A DNA stretch of 64,000 bases from Dillenia suffruticosa (Eukaryota; Streptophyta; Magnoliopsida; Dilleniales; Dilleniaceae): the NCBI GenBank assembly GCA_033439265.1, contig JAVTVX010000009.1, forward strand, positions 9,699,109 through 9,763,108, in the 5' to 3' direction. The notes below the pieces were generated by a model. The model saw only the letters and a program-made list of their open reading frames with translations. It was not told where the DNA came from and did no database searches. The translations under genes and the position numbers were made by a program. Shown here piece after piece: positions 1 through 13,199 of the stretch. Each line of letters opens with the position of its first letter. Position 1 is the first letter of the stretch.

Positions 1-2334
1 AGGGCATTTTTTTCCCTTAATTTCCCAAAATTGTGTTTTTTGGTGAATGCTAATAGATAATAAGAAAAGTCTCGATCATCAGAAATTAAAATGATGACAT
101 AAGGGCCAACGTCAAGCCCCTTGACCCTTTGAGCCCTAAAAAAAGAATGCTAACCCCAAATTGGACATATTGAAATTAAATAGAAATATGATATGCTGGC
201 AAAGCAATACCAACCGAGGAATTCCCCTTTTCTTTATAGGTTACTATTTTTTTTTAACAAAAAAATATCTGATAATCATATGATCTTGATTAAATTCGAT
301 TCGAATCGAGATAAACTTTTAAGAGTTAAAACTCTTCCGACCCTAATTTTTTTTATATACAAAACTCAAATGTTAACCATCGGACTAACTAAACGTTTGT
401 TATTAAGTTATTATTATTAAATTCACTATGGGGTGCTTTGCCCCCCTTTTTTTACAAAAAAGAAAGGAGTGTGAATCTCTTCGGAGAAATTTTATGTCAT
501 TGACCGCAAGGTTACTAATTACAACACAATGAACCTTTGGCTCAACAATGGCCAACATGATTAAGAGTTAAGACCCACCACTATGAACTTGATTGAGTTT
601 GTCTAACTTCCCTCTAGTTGTTTTATTTTGCTTATTATATTTTTAATTAAAATAATAATTTTTATAATAAAATATAAAAATTTTACACTTAAAAATTAAA
701 TTTCTTTATCAAAGTAATTAAAATATGTAGAGCGGACTTTGACTTTTCCAAGCAAAACTTTGGAAAAACCATTGGGTATAATATATATATATATATTAAA
801 GTTTCCTCCACTCTTCGTTATTGAGATGTCATTATAGATATAGCTTCCCCTTTCACTAAAATTAGAAAAGTAGATACACAATATAAAGGCTTATTCATGA
901 ACTTATAACAAGAAGACAGTGATATCTTAACCAAACCTTTCATCGTGTTGATGGCAATATAAAGCTAAGAAAAATGATGTTTTTACCTTTGTATTATATG
1001 CATTATAAACCATTGATATCTAATAATCACGTTAAATTTGACTAAATTCGATTTGAATCGAATTAGATTTTTATAAAATAAAACTTTTTTTACATCTGTT
1101 TTCACTATTTACGAGATTTGAATCCAAAATTTTAATAAAGAGAAATCAATATCCAATTATTAGATCAATTAATTATTAGTTACTTTGTTATTATTAGTTA
1201 TTGTATTAGCGGTACTTTACAAGATTATTAAATAGTTCCACCCTTTTCATATAAAATTAATTTGATGGGTGGGTATGTAATCTACCTATGATTTAAAAAT
1301 CAGATGTTTAGCACAACACTATAGTTGAAGATTAAAAGATAGATTAATAAATTTCTAAAGCTTCTTTTAAAAAAATAAATATTTTTTGGTGCGCGTGGCC
1401 AACGCATGGGTGACACACATTTTTGATTAAATTAATTTGATGATCTTCATATTATAATTGATCCACTAGAAGAAATAGAAATTTTTCCCATACAAAATTT
1501 ATATCTAAGTTTTCACTCCAACAATTCATTTGAAAAGATAATACAATGGGTTTTCTTTACATTCTCTCTCTCCTTTAGCACCATCCTTTCTTTAATACTT
1601 CTTTTGGGCTTTGTTTTGTTATTCTTCTTCTTTAGCTCCATCCTCCTTATCAATAGGAGCCAAATCTATAGACCACTTTTCTATTTATATTTACATAGAC
1701 CTATATTGAGCTTCCGGTTAGCTTTTTGCCACTGTTCCTTGCCTTTTGGCTTTCTAGTTGTGATCACAACCTGCCCAGAGACTTCAAGCTTCATTTCACA
1801 ATCTACACTCAAAAAAAGTCCTTGCAGGTGTTCCTTTCGATTACATAAGTACTCTCAAGGCAGGATGTAAATGAGCTTTCAACGGCTGATCTATAAATTG
1901 GCACAAGGCATGAACGTCACATTGAGAAGTTTACCTATCAATTTCCAGTAAAAAATGGACTTGGAAGTAAACTGTCATCTATATGCAGGAGCTTCTGACT
2001 TCCATCAATGGGGAGTGAGCTTGACTTACAACTAGCAGGCCATAATCTCCAATATTTCTAGTACATATTTTCTCCGACAGATTGAAATCCCTATATTTGA
2101 TTAGCTATCTGCAATCCTTTAGTAAAAGGTGAAAAAATAGTTCACCATGCATTCATCGCACGGCTGCGTGCGATCTGCAATCCAAGAAAAGTACTTTGAG
2201 ATTTCCTAGGTCCCATAACTTGAATTTAGCAATCGCTAACTCCTTCCAATTATTTACAACAATATTGTTGGTTCTAGCTACTAAAAGCAAACTTGACTAC
2301 AGACTATATCAAGAGACAGAAGAAAGCTCAGGTG
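1..2334. other. AT-rich intergenic DNA, no gene recognised
   Basis: I see no convincing gene here. The longest open frame (1604-1870, plus) is Phe/Leu-rich and matches nothing I know. A short TA run lies near 779-796. Several short stretches look like worn intergenic repeat sequence, but I cannot assign a family. Confidence 0.5.
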
Positions 2335-2384
2335 TTTTTTTTTTTTTTTTTTTTTTTTAATTTTATATATATATATATATATAT
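2335..2384. repeat. poly-T tract followed by (TA)n
   Basis: About 22 consecutive T are followed by a short AT stretch and about ten TA units. It lies at the left side of the copia fossil tail and may be part of its LTR or an independent microsatellite. Confidence 0.8.
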
Positions 2385-2389
2385 TGAAT

Positions 2390-3466
2390 TGCGTGATTTT
2401 AAATTTAGATAATGGTGGTATTTACATATGAGACAACAATGTACATATGATATATTTACAATGATTGGAACAACTTGCTATAATTAATTATGCTATCACT
2501 CCCCTCAATGTTAAGGTAGTAAAGTGATCTTCCAACTTGAATTTGGAATTGAAATCAATGAAACAATTAGAGAGATGATTTAGTCCATAGGTTGATTTTT
2601 GGAACAAATAGAAACCAATTAAAAACTCCATAGAGTAGATGTTGAAGAATGAAGTACCGATCAATCTCGATATGTTTCGTTTGCACATATAATATATCAT
2701 TATGAGTAATTTGGATAGCACTCCTATAGTGAAAGTAAAAAGTTGTAGGAGAGATTGTTGTAGGAGAGATTGGGGTTACTCCTGTATCATCAAGTAATCA
2801 ACCTAATCAAAAGACTATGAAGTAGCATTTGTTCGTGCGTGATATTACGCCTATGTGTTGGATCATATATTAATAATTTATTTCCTACCATGCCAAGAGA
2901 TCATGGAGGAACCCAAAATAAGCAATGTCCAATGTTAGAGCGGAGATCAATGGGTCAACAACCGAGTCAGCATCCAAGTAGCCTAATAAGTCAAGAATAT
3001 ATGTGGAGGAGAATCAAAACCCATAAGAAAAACACTTTTTACATTTTAAAAAGAATCCGTAGTACAACAACAAAAGAAGTGGAGTAAGAAGCTGCCATTA
3101 ATTGACTAACAAAAAATGCACGACATAGACAATATGAGATTGAGCGACAATGAGGTATACTAGGTTGCCAACTAGTTGTAGATAAAGGGTCATATTAGCA
3201 AAAGAAATCTCATCTATAGGTATAAGAGAACATGGGCTTAATAGGTATTGAAACCATTTTAGTATCTATAAGGCCTACTCGGGAGAGAAGATCTGAAGCA
3301 TATTTGGCTTAGGAATGATGATATCCACCAGAAGAACAGTTGAATTCAAAACCTAAGAAATAATTGATACGATTGAGGATCCTTCATTTCAAAATGTTGA
3401 AGGTGAGAGGCTTCGTGGGCAAAGACTCCACACGTGTTGTTACCGTTTACGATCATATTATCTACT
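2390..3466 (-). mobile_element. Ty1/copia fossil, 3' end fragment (RT end, RNase H, LTR edge)
   Basis: Read on the minus strand, this stretch shows the end of a copia polyprotein. Weak matches to the conserved reverse-transcriptase end (a block like LVGNLVYL, then the VVHF.QFMA region) near 3100-3250 are followed by an RNase H block (GY.DAD pattern) near 2870-3000. The frame closes at about 2500 in TTGAGGGGAG, which resembles the purine tract that precedes copia 3' LTRs; an LTR would begin at about 2498 and run left. The element is badly broken, with many interruptions. Its upstream part is cut off at 3466, where CACTA element A begins. No 5' LTR was seen, so its full extent is unknown. It is probably older than element A. 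Confidence 0.65.
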
Positions 3467-4974
3467 CACTACAAAATTAAATCTATATACTGACGATAAC
3501 TTTTATTCATAATAACATTTAACAACGGTTTCTTTTTGTTTATGCCGATATTTTTTACAAAACCGTAGGAAAATATATCCATATTTTAATGATATAAATT
3601 GTAATATCGAGAAAAGTTTATAAATCGTAAGTAAAATTAATACAATCGTCGATAAAAATGACATTCAATTTTTAATTGTTATTATTTGTCGTTAGTAAAT
3701 ATAACATTTTTAGAGACGATTTAAAATAATCAGTTCTACTGGATTTATTTAACCATTATAATTATGATAACTTGTATTCTACTGTTTGTAAATGTTATAT
3801 GTTTATATATATTTATATAATTTTTAAGAACAGTTTAAAATTTTAGAGTTAATATAAGAGGGAATAATTTATGATAACGTGTATTGTATGTGTTATAATA
3901 CGTTATAACCTGTGATATTATAACTCGTGATAGGTAATGGTAACTGATAAGTAGTGGTAAGATATTATAACACGTTATAACTTGTGATAAGTAGTGATAA
4001 TAATTTGTGAGAAATCTGTAAAAGTATAAAAAATTTATAAAAAAATTAGAATTATCTTGAAATATACAATATATAATTTTCTAATAATACATACATAATA
4101 TTAGTACTGTATATATTATTATAAATTATTAATTATTGAAAAATATATGTTAGTTAATATTAATTTAAATTTTCTTATATTAACAATTTAAAAAATTTAA
4201 ATATTTTTGTATAAAAAAAAAGAAAAAAGAAAAATAGAAAAAATTGTGGAAGTTTGAGAGAAAAAAAAAAAGAGAGATAGAGTCAATCTACACAGTTCAA
4301 ATCCGTTGGCCGCTTTTTTTTCCCTTATTTTTTGGCATTTTGGCGATGAATATTTTTATTAATATGAAAGTGAGAAAGGTAGAGACTAAAAAAAAAAAAG
4401 GGACACGTGGCAAGTTGTGGCGTTGACATGTCAAGCTTCCAAATGGAGAGAATGAGTTCTTGGTAAGTTTATGATATATAGTCGTAGTAAATGATAAATA
4501 GTTAGTGGTAAGTAGATGGATGGTAAATAATGATAAATTAAGTGTTATTTTAATTTATATTTCAACTATTACATTTTATTATTTTGTATTTCCATTAATT
4601 TTATTTCATTTAATTTAATTGTATTTGTATTTCTTTTTCTTATTTTATGTTGTTTTTATAGAATTTATATAAATCATTTCAAAAATAAATTCTGATAATT
4701 TATAGAATTTATAGAATTTTTTTAATTTATGATAAGTTGTGATAAGAAGGTTGGTAGTTGTGATAAGAAAATTCGTAATTGTGATAATAAGTGGTAAATA
4801 ATGATAAATTGTTATAAGTTATGATAAGAAAGTTGGTAATTGTGATAATAAGTGGTAAGTAATGATAATTTTGAGTGATAAATGATAATTGATGATAATA
4901 AGTGGTAAATAATGATAATTTTGAATGAATGAAATTATTATGCTAGTATGATAATATAAAATGATAGTGATTAA

Positions 4975-5312
4975 TATTAATTTAAATTATAATATATTAT
5001 TAATTTAAAAAATTTATATATTCAATTATAAATATTTACTAAAATATAAAATATTAATAACCTATCCCGGTAAGAATAAAAGAAAACGAAAAGAAAAAAA
5101 AGACACATGGAAAGTTGTGACATAATGATTGACATGTCAAGCTTCCAAACACAAAACAATGGTTCGAATCTTGACAGAGCTGTTTTTTGTTAAAAAATAC
5201 AACATGGGCGCTTGCGGTCACGCGTCCAGCGACTGCAACCCGCGCCCCGCGACTACAACCGCGCAAGCGGGGGCATGCCAGCGCCCCTACGCACGCTTGC
5301 GGCTGCAACTTC
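4975..5312 (+). other. Purine / tRNA-like / GC-rich block of element A
   Basis: In order on the plus strand: an AT block also found in elements C and E (taatatatta..aatttaaaaaat), a purine-rich run near 5070-5105, a tRNA-like segment with a box-A-like start near 5116 and a box B GGTTCGAATCT at 5161-5171, and a GC-rich tract at about 5206-5312 (GCGCCCC, CGCGACTGCAACC words). The A-to-B spacing of about 42 bases is close to that of Pol III tRNA promoters. There is no cloverleaf or CCA-type acceptor, so I do not call a tRNA gene. Confidence 0.6.
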
Positions 5313-5326
5313 GGGGCACTACTGTT

Positions 5327-5565
5327 CCTCTTTTTTTTTTTTTTTTTTTTTTTTTCCCACATATTTACCCTTTTTCTCCTTTTTTTACTCTTTTTTTTTT
5401 ACCCTCCATCCTTTCTTTTTTTTTTGTTTTTTGTTTTTTACCTTCACCTTTCCATTTTTTAACTTTTTTTTTTTTGTTTCTTCTTCCTTTCTTTTCTTTT
5501 TTTTTTTTACTTCAATTTTTTCTTTACCTTCAGTCTTCTTTTTTTCATTTTTTTTTCTATTCCAC
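5327..5565. repeat. T-rich low-complexity tract
   Basis: Long T runs are broken by C and A, beginning with an uninterrupted run of more than 20 T. Open frames across it are Phe-rich artefacts, not genes. Confidence 0.9.
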
Positions 5566-6250
5566 TATTACAGATTGCCCAAAATGGAGGAACATATTAG
5601 TGGAGCGCGCCAAGAGAAATATATTGGTAATAATACATTAATTATCAATATTATATAATTTTATATAAATTCTAAAAATATTTAATTTACAAATTTAACT
5701 TTTTAATATTGAAAAATTGATAACTTTATAATAAAATCTTTATATTTTCGTCAAAATCAATTTTCTAATTTAATCAAATTTCTCTTCTCGCGTAAAAAAT
5801 ATTTTGTTTTTTTATTCTAATTTAATTATTTTTTTGTCAAAAACAATTAATTCATTTTAGATAATTCAAAACAATGATTTCTTTTTTAGCGCCACATCAC
5901 AAATTAATAATCAAATTTGATCAAGCGTAAAAAAATTTTATCATTTTATTTCAAATTCAAACTGTTCAACTATTACAAAAACTGGCAGTATAATATATAG
6001 TAACAAATGGTAACAAATAGTAATAACCGGTAACAAGTGATATGATACGTATATTTAATTTGAAAAATATTATTATAGTTGTTGGATTAATTAGTGATAA
6101 TGAAAATACAAAAAAATTACAAAAAATATTAGAATTATTTTCAGATACAAATGTACTATTTTCTAATAATATAATAATAACATCCGTAAATTATTATATA
6201 ATACATACAAATTACTATATATATTACTATAAATTATAAATTATATTATT

Positions 6251-9200
6251 GTTAAATGGAGAATATATGTCAATAATAATATAAAATCATGATTATTAAT
6301 ATTAATTTAGCAACCACCCCATATGCCAAAATGATGAAACATATTGGTGGAGCGCGATTTGGACATGAAACCGAGTATGTTAGAAGGATAATCCTTTTAA
6401 ATGGGTCATTGTAAGATCCAAATTAAATTAATCAAATTATAATTTTGAATATCAATTAATATAATATCAAAAAAAAATTATAAGTAAGAAATAACACTAC
6501 AGGGTTTCTTTTTTTAAGTAATGAGCAAACATAGAGTTCACTGTGAAAGATTGGAAAATAGTGAAAGGTCATGTGGTTGTGGATAGATATTAATTATTTA
6601 ATCATCCTACAATGTGTACGGAATCAATTATCTAGAAAAGTTATGCTATACTTAGATAATTCCGTTGATCCATGAGTTAGTTTGTAGCAAGCTACTGTTT
6701 GTCCTGTAAAAATCCAAACAATGATGACAACTGCAATGAAAATGCATGTTGGCTCCTTGCTACATTACTTAGTTATTTCCTTTTCTTCTTTCTTCTTGAT
6801 AAGGCCAATGTGTATAATAAAAAGCATTGTTGGAGCGGCCAAACATGAAATCATGAGAGGGGATAAATTTTTAGATTTGTTCATGCTCTAACTTTATGTT
6901 TTGTTTGTGCCATTTCATGACAAAACAATTTTGTCCATTTACAAAAGTTGGAATCTTTTCGTATCCCATTTGAAGGGACATGAGAAATATCTTTAGGCAC
7001 ATTCACCTGGTGCAATTGATTGGGGACAGTGCCCTCCCAATGTAAACCAAGTCTTGGGACAGGTGCCCTTCAAATGGCATATGTCCACAAAAAGGTCAAA
7101 AAGTATAAATAAATTTTTTTTTTTGTTTTTTTTTAAAAAAAGTCAAGGTCATGGTAATATAGTTATAATTTTTAACTTTTATGTAACTATTATTCTTTAA
7201 AAAATTAATTTAAATTATTACAAATAAATATTATTAATTATTTTTTATTTTTATACTCTCATTCGTATGTTGAAAAATTTATCGGATCACATAAATAACT
7301 ATGTATTATCTTAATATTGTCCTTGTTGTCATTCTGAATAATATGTTCGATTGAAATTTTTAAATAAAATAAAAGAGACTATGATACGATTCAAACTCAG
7401 AACCTTTTACTCTAATATCAATTTATATTTTATATATCCTTTTTTAAAAAAATTTAAATTTATCAAGAAAAGTATAATTTACTTTACTGGGGTAGAAAAT
7501 CTAAGGATGCCATGCTTTCCCTAACATTTAGGCAGGAAATTTCTGATGCAAATTCCACCAATTTGTCACCAAGCAAATTTTGGTGCCCTCTAGGAAATGG
7601 GTTGGTTTTGATGGGTTCGTAAGAGATAAGATTGGCTGGATCATGATTCCCCTTTAGAGTGCATTCATCTGCAGAGGAGCATCATCTAAATATCTACACG
7701 TCCCACAATTTCCATCCGTACTAGATTTAAAATCATAAATAGGATTTTTTTCCCAACTTAATTTTTTTTTATTTTTAAAATTCGAATCCAAATTTTGATA
7801 AATGGATCTAACGTCATTTTCACTAAAACAACTGTCAATTGATCATTTTATTTGTATCTGATTAAGGATATTCATAAATTATCTCGTGTCATTTTCTTCT
7901 TCTTTTTATTTATTTGTTTATTTATTTGTTTATTCTTGTTTAGCTATATACTAAGAGCTGGCATGTTGTAGATTACATGACTTCCTTTTTATCCAAGTTT
8001 ATCTTTTAAGCTATTATAGGTTTACCCATTTGCAGGGTCCAACTCAGTAACAACTACAAAACTAAGGATAAGGCTTTTGCACTTTTACCTGCTATTGCTT
8101 ATAGATTCACCCTCCATAAGTTTATCATGATATCATCTCACATGGGCTTGCTCATGGTAATGCTTCCTTGTTGCATGCCAAGGAGCACGCATGACGACTG
8201 ATGGGATTAGTCTTACGAAATTCTTATCGTTTTCGGTCTTCATATGGAAAGAAGGTCAAGCGGCACTTTTTGTTCATGAATTGATTACTGTAAGATCCGG
8301 ACTGCCTTTGTAAATGTATTGGAATTTTGAATGACCATTTTTCCTGGACTTAAGTCTGCCATGGTGCCATGGTGTGAATAGGAGTGAATGCAATTGCCTT
8401 CTGATCAGTAATACACCGTTTATAAACCAATGTTACTGATCGGATATTAAAATTATTTAATTAAAAGTTTAAATTTAAGTTAAAAATAAAAATTAGAAAT
8501 TAAAAAAAACAACACTTCTAATGGATTCTAATATTATTCGAATTACATTTAATCAAATGATTCAAATATCGATGAATACTAAATACCTGAAAAAAATAAT
8601 ACACCATATCTTCCCATTCGAAGCCATATGTCAATCACGTGAACAATTCATAACTCCTCCTTGCTTGTTGATTTTGTCCGATTGACGATAGGAATTGGGA
8701 AGGGAGTAGAACTCAATCTTCGGGTCTAGCATCTAGCTCTAGCGCTTACCCTAACCCTGGATGCTAATGTCCCTTTTGACCTTTTTCGGTTATCATGAAA
8801 AGGCCAACCTTAACAGAGTACCCAGTTTTTGAGGTGAGTTCATTTTTTTATTTTTATGTTTTGGATAATCCTCAGCTTCACAGTCACGAATCGACATTTT
8901 TCGAGTCAGAGTCCAAAACCCAACAAAGTCACCGTCTTTTGTTCATCACACTCCATTGAATGGAATGTTATCAGAATCGTCTTTTAAATAAAATTTTATA
9001 AATATTTAAATCAAATCAGATAAAAAATAACTGTAAATACTAATGATAGGGAGAAAAATGAGATGCACCAGCTGGTAGCTATAATATTTTGGGCATGCAA
9101 GGCCGATCCCGAAACTCAAAAGAGACAATGAAATTGGACGTCCAAGGTTGTAGGGTAGGTGCGACTAGGGCAAGGGTTATCTAGATATTATAAAAAGCAT

Positions 9201-9793
9201 CATGGTCCTTTCAAAATATGTAAACCAAATATGACAAGCCGACAGATATTATTTATATTAAAAGATTGCCCAGATCCAGGGCCAGATATGGAGAGATGTT
9301 ATTCGGACACTAAAACACCCATTTCACAGATTACTTTATCGGAATAGAGGTTCTTCCAATTAAATATTACCAAATTTTAAATTTTAAATAAATACAGCCC
9401 ACAAATGTCCAATCATATCAAAATAATAAAAAATAGATAATAGCTAATTCATAAATCTTATTATATGATTACAAATATTTTTGAAGAGTTAGCCGTTTGA
9501 ATAATTGTAAGTAGGATATCTGTTTGACAAAATATCATTTCAAAAGATGAATCAAATAATGAAATAGAGTTGCATAAATTGATTTCAAATATTTTTAAAT
9601 ATTTTCAAAAATAAGTTTTGAATATTGCAAAAATGTTTTTCAAAAAAGAAAATCTCGGAGTAATAGTAATAAATTAGTACCTTTTCTTGTAATTTATTTG
9701 AAAATCATTTGAGTCTTTTAATTATTTTGGGAAATAATCTCGAGTGCAAAATGAAATATAATTTTCAAGGTATTTTATACTTAAAATATTTTC

Positions 9794-9840
<47 letters not shown>

Positions 9841-10717
9841 AAAATACATTTTTGTCAACAATTTTGAAAGAATCTTAAAAAATACTTGTGTAATTGTTTC
9901 TCAAAAATAATTTCAAAACATTTTATTTCAATAATTCTTACTAATTTTCTAATATGTAAATATATGTATTTTCAAAAATACAAATCTTAATATGAAACAT
10001 TATTTTGTGAATTTATTTCCAAAAATAATATTTTTCAATAGTAAGATATTCTAAGAAGTCTGATAGAGTAATTCTATAATTTATTCTCATTACAAGAATG
10101 GAGAAATTTTCGGATAGGGGTTGGGAGTGGCCATGGCCCCCACAAAATTTTATTATTTTTTAGTAAGTAGAATTTCAAAATATTAGTACATATTGTGTGG
10201 TTTTCTCATGATTTTTTTTTTCTTTCAATTATGATTTAATTATTTACCTTTTAGATGTAGGAATATGAAATCTGAAACTATTTATACGTCTTTGCTTGTC
10301 GAATTTTTTTTCTGCACATATTGTGATGCTCAAAGTCTTTGCTATTGATTCAATGGTTTTAGTGAAGCTGTCAGGTGTCGCAATTGTCCAACCTCTTCTT
10401 GGGACAGTAGTTGGCATCACCAAGTATACGAAAAAATTTGCGACGACTTGTATATGATTGTGATGGACCGAGGAATCGCAATTGCAACACCAGAGTTTGT
10501 TCTGTTGCTAAAACACTTTCAAATCCGCGACAAGGCCTTCAACGATGCCGGTGTCGTTCTTCGCAAATGGCGTCGCAAATGAATTTTGCAATGACAATGA
10601 CCACCGTGGGTGTCACCAAAGCACGTTTTTTGGGTAGTGTTGAATGATCTTAAGTTTACTATAGATATATCTTTACGATCATTACTCTCTGGATAGTCAT
10701 GATCATAATGAAACATG
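6251..10717. other. AT-rich intergenic DNA with minor repeats
   Basis: No gene is recognised. A motif at 5578-5612 (ccaaaatggaggaacatatt followed by agtggagcgcg) recurs at 6324-6356. A perfect 12-bp inverted repeat, CCATTTGAAGGG / CCCTTCAAATGG, lies at about 6966-6977 and 7066-7077. A 38-base TA microsatellite sits at about 9797-9834. The stretch 10340-10650 is less AT-rich and has an open frame at 10411-10647, but the translation is not convincing. Confidence 0.5.
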
Positions 10718-10722
10718 TCATG
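10718..10722 (+). repeat. 5-bp target duplication TCATG (left)
   Basis: TCATG directly before the gypsy 5' LTR is repeated exactly at 26295-26299 directly after the 3' LTR. This fixes both outer ends of the gypsy fossil. Confidence 0.85.
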
Positions 10723-11372
10723 TGATCTGGACAATCCATTTGGAGTACAAACCCGCAGTCAAGTTCCAACAGGACTGGTTACAAGGGCTCGAGCTAAAAG
10801 GTTCGAGGAAACTCTTAATGGGCTGATTTAAAGCTTTGAGGCTGAGATGAATCAACTAGGCCCAAGGAAGATGCTCCACAGTGCCCACAAAGTTGGATTT
10901 CCATGATCCAAGTAGTGAAATAATCTCGAAGAATTTCTCAAAGAAAGCAGCTCATGAAAAATGTGGGAAAGGAAGTTGGATTTCATAAATGGAGGGGAGT
11001 TGTATGGTTTTGAACTTAGAATAGCTTTAGTTTCCTCTACAAACATGCACAAATTTCGTACCCCTCATTGCCGTATAAAAATGGGCCTTTAGCCTATGAA
11101 TGAAGTAGTATTTTGAGTCAGAATTTTAACTTTGTGAGTGTAAGCTCTCTGGTTCTTTTAGACCCTTTTGAACTTATCAGGTTTCCATGTGGTGTTCTCT
11201 CTTGACTCATCAATCAATCCTTTCACCATTCATTGTGGCATCCTCATTATACCCAGACTCTTGCTTCTATAAAGCAACGGGCCGAGGTTCCATTCAGACC
11301 CAACTATAGATGGCCCTGATGATTAAATTTTGATTATGCGTCTCGTTAAATTTCTTGACGAGATTCTTCTCA
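10723..11372 (+). repeat. 5' LTR of the gypsy fossil
   Basis: It begins TGATCTGGACA and ends TTCTTCTCA, and aligns along its length to 25610-26294. Shared blocks include GGACTGGTTACAAGGGCT and TGATCCAAGTAGTGAAATAA. A TATA-like GTATAAAAATGGGCC lies near 11070. The first part reads like the tail of a gypsy polyprotein (VTRARAKRFEETLNGL pattern), which is known to run into the LTR in some plant gypsy elements. Confidence 0.9.
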
Positions 11373-11390
11373 TTTGGTATCATAGCTTAG
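11373..11390 (+). other. Primer-binding site, tRNA-Met type
   Basis: TTTGGTATCATAGC directly follows the 5' LTR and closely matches the usual plant TGGTATCAGAGC site complementary to the 3' end of initiator Met tRNA. Confidence 0.75.
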
Positions 11391-12641
11391 TTCTAGTTCA
11401 GGTTTGTCTCTCTTCTATTCCAGTTCTGTTAAAAAAAAAATCCAATATCGTGCAGATAAATTTTGGCCGTAAAAATCATTATACTCACTATGAAAAAACA
11501 CACTTTTCCCAACTTTTTTTTTACCACTCATGACATTTTATAAGTGTCGCTAAATGAGGTAGCAACGAAAGAAAAAATATCAGACAAAATATCGAGAAAA
11601 AAAAGGTCAAGGATTTCCCTGAAAGCTGGTAAATCCTTTGTTATTTGCCAACATTTCTGTCATAAACATCGACAAATCTTTGGGATTTGCTGACATGTTT
11701 GACGAGTTAATCATCAAAAAACATTAGCTCTTCCCGATTTTTAAGCTTAAAATGTCGGCTAAGACAAAAATGTCTGCCGATGTTTTGGAGTTGAAGTGTC
11801 GGCAAACCTAAATCCACCTCCCGACATTTTTGTGTAGAAATTTCAGAAAAGTTATGTTTCCTCCTTTTTTTTTTTTTTTTTTCATAAAGATATGATTAGT
11901 TCACGTTTGTTGCCAAAATCTATTCGCAACCCAAAACATGTCCGTCACATGGCTATCAATCACATTACTAAACAACCATACTATAACTCCAAACGTCATG
12001 TTTCATTCACATTTCATCTATAAATTATTAATCCAAATATCTATCAATAATATTTCAAATATCATGCAGATAATCATCAAACACAAATATCAAATAACTT
12101 ATTATTAATATTTCAAACAAACAAACAAATAACCATCCGTACATAAGTGTAAAATAAGTCAAATAATATTTTTTGAATGGTAGTTAATAAAAGAAATATT
12201 TCTTTTATTAAAATCAAATAAGTTTACAAAAAGTAAGTAATGAACAAACATAATGTTCTACAACATGTTATGTGTCCATCACCTTTTTGTGCCTCAAGAC
12301 ATTGGGACCACCCCCTTAACGGAGGGAGAGTCAATATTTTTTTAGATATTATACCGATTACTATTCGAAATCATATTCAATTAATTTAATCTAAAATTTA
12401 CAGTAATCCATTTAAGAGAGTTATTTTTTTAACGTAATCTGTTTCATGCAAATCACGAGTCAAATTCAAAAATTTGGTTAACTGATCTAGTGTCACATCC
12501 CATTAAATCAATTGACCGTTGGTGAGAACCACCATTTTCACTACACATACTCTCATCATTCTATAGAAATAATATATTTATAATCAAAACAACTATAAAA
12601 TGTCATTTAATTTAATTTATATTATATAAAGAACAAAATTT

Positions 12642-12827
12642 TGTTTTTTTATATAAACAACAACAACAACCTGAAAGTTAATTCTAACAATTTGGGATAG
12701 CCATTTGAGATACAAGTATGGAGATGATAAAAAAAAAAGGAAGAAAAAGATATTTATATCTCTATACTTATCTTTCAAATGGCTGACACTAATTGCTGAG
12801 ATTAAATCTCAACTTGTTGTCGTTGTT
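12642..12827. mobile_element. Small hairpin retroposon with 19-bp flanking direct repeats
   Basis: The insert starts with a T run and has arms of about 60 bases that pair with each other (aacaacaacaac... against gttgtcgttgtt, and gccatttgaga against tcaaatggc). It is flanked by an identical 19-base direct repeat, TATATAAAGAACAAAATTT, at 12623-12641 and 12828-12846. A target duplication this long suits target-primed retroposition (SINE-like, with the A tail on the minus strand) better than a DNA MITE, but the long inverted arms are MITE-like. I cannot name the family. Confidence 0.6.
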
Positions 12828-12868
12828 TATATAAAGAACAAAATTTAATATATTATCTCTTTGAACAT

Positions 12869-13174
12869 CTAAGGAGGTACCTGCATATTTGGAAATGCTG
12901 ACATAAATATTTGAAACAACATTTCACATATTTCTCTTGTTTTCTTCAATTGATGCTGTGTATTGGTTAACTCTTTTTTAGAACTAGCTTTTGTATGAGA
13001 AGACGAAAATATTCTATAGTAGCTATTAGGTGTTGGCCCTATCTCTTTATCTCTCACTCTACCCGGATGTTCTTTGCTAGTAATTTTGAGGAACACTTTG
13101 TCCTCAATTTGATCGATAGATTGTAATACCGTTTTTTGATGACTATATATCATGTAACACTTTTCATGATTCAA
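12869..13174 (-). pseudogene. Transposase_24-like (Ptta/En/Spm) protein remnant
   Basis: The 101-residue open frame contains GRVRDKEIGPTPNSYYR at about residues 39-55, which closely follows the GRV.G.GLGPTP.SYW signature of the plant transposase-24 / Ptta-En-Spm family. Proteins of this family accompany CACTA elements and are thought to act with the main TNP2-like transposase. After the signature, a Lys/Glu/Gln-rich stretch with coiled-coil character follows, as in the family. The frame is far shorter than a full protein (usually several hundred residues), so this is a C-terminal relic. It supports calling the surrounding 11486-13180 region a CACTA element read from right to left. Confidence 0.7.
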
Positions 13175-13199
13175 TATATATATATATATATATATTGAA

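Larger units (their letters stand above)
3467..6250 (+). mobile_element. CACTA-type DNA transposon A (non-autonomous, right end not found)
   Basis: The left terminus CACTACAAAATTAAA at 3467 matches the inverted right terminus of element E (ending 55783), and the GACG motif 24-28 bases in is shared too. Subterminal repeats built on GATAAGT/GGTAA words fill 3840-4020, 4480-4560 and 4720-4930, and a second type (GGTAACAAATAGTAA) lies near 6000-6045. These match the right and left subterminal repeats of E respectively, so A is the same family as E, in opposite orientation. I could not find the matching terminus near 6300, so the right end is lost or degenerate and the 3-bp target duplication (ACT on the left) is not confirmed. 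No transposase is recognisable. Confidence 0.7.
11486..13180 (-). mobile_element. CACTA relic with Transposase_24-like remnant (right end unknown)
   Basis: CACTATGAAAAAACACAC at 11486 resembles a CACTA terminus. It is followed by subterminal repeats on the theme TGTCGGCAAA / TTTGCCGACA (about 11640-11830). A minus-strand coding remnant of a CACTA-associated protein lies at 12869-13174, so the element's 3' side faces left. The opposite terminus was not found; another GCGTCGGCAAGCCC word near 13310 hints that the element reaches at least that far. It sits in the leader region of the gypsy fossil. Confidence 0.5.

Noticed and set aside
5129-5658. Overlapping open frames of 90-170 codons across the T-rich and GC-rich parts of element A
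   Set aside because: The translations are mostly Phe runs or Ala/Arg repeats and exist in several frames at once, so they reflect base composition.
10411-10734. Open frames near 10.4-10.7 kb as a host gene
   Set aside because: Both strands are open over short stretches, no domain is recognisable, and no promoter or splice context supports a gene.
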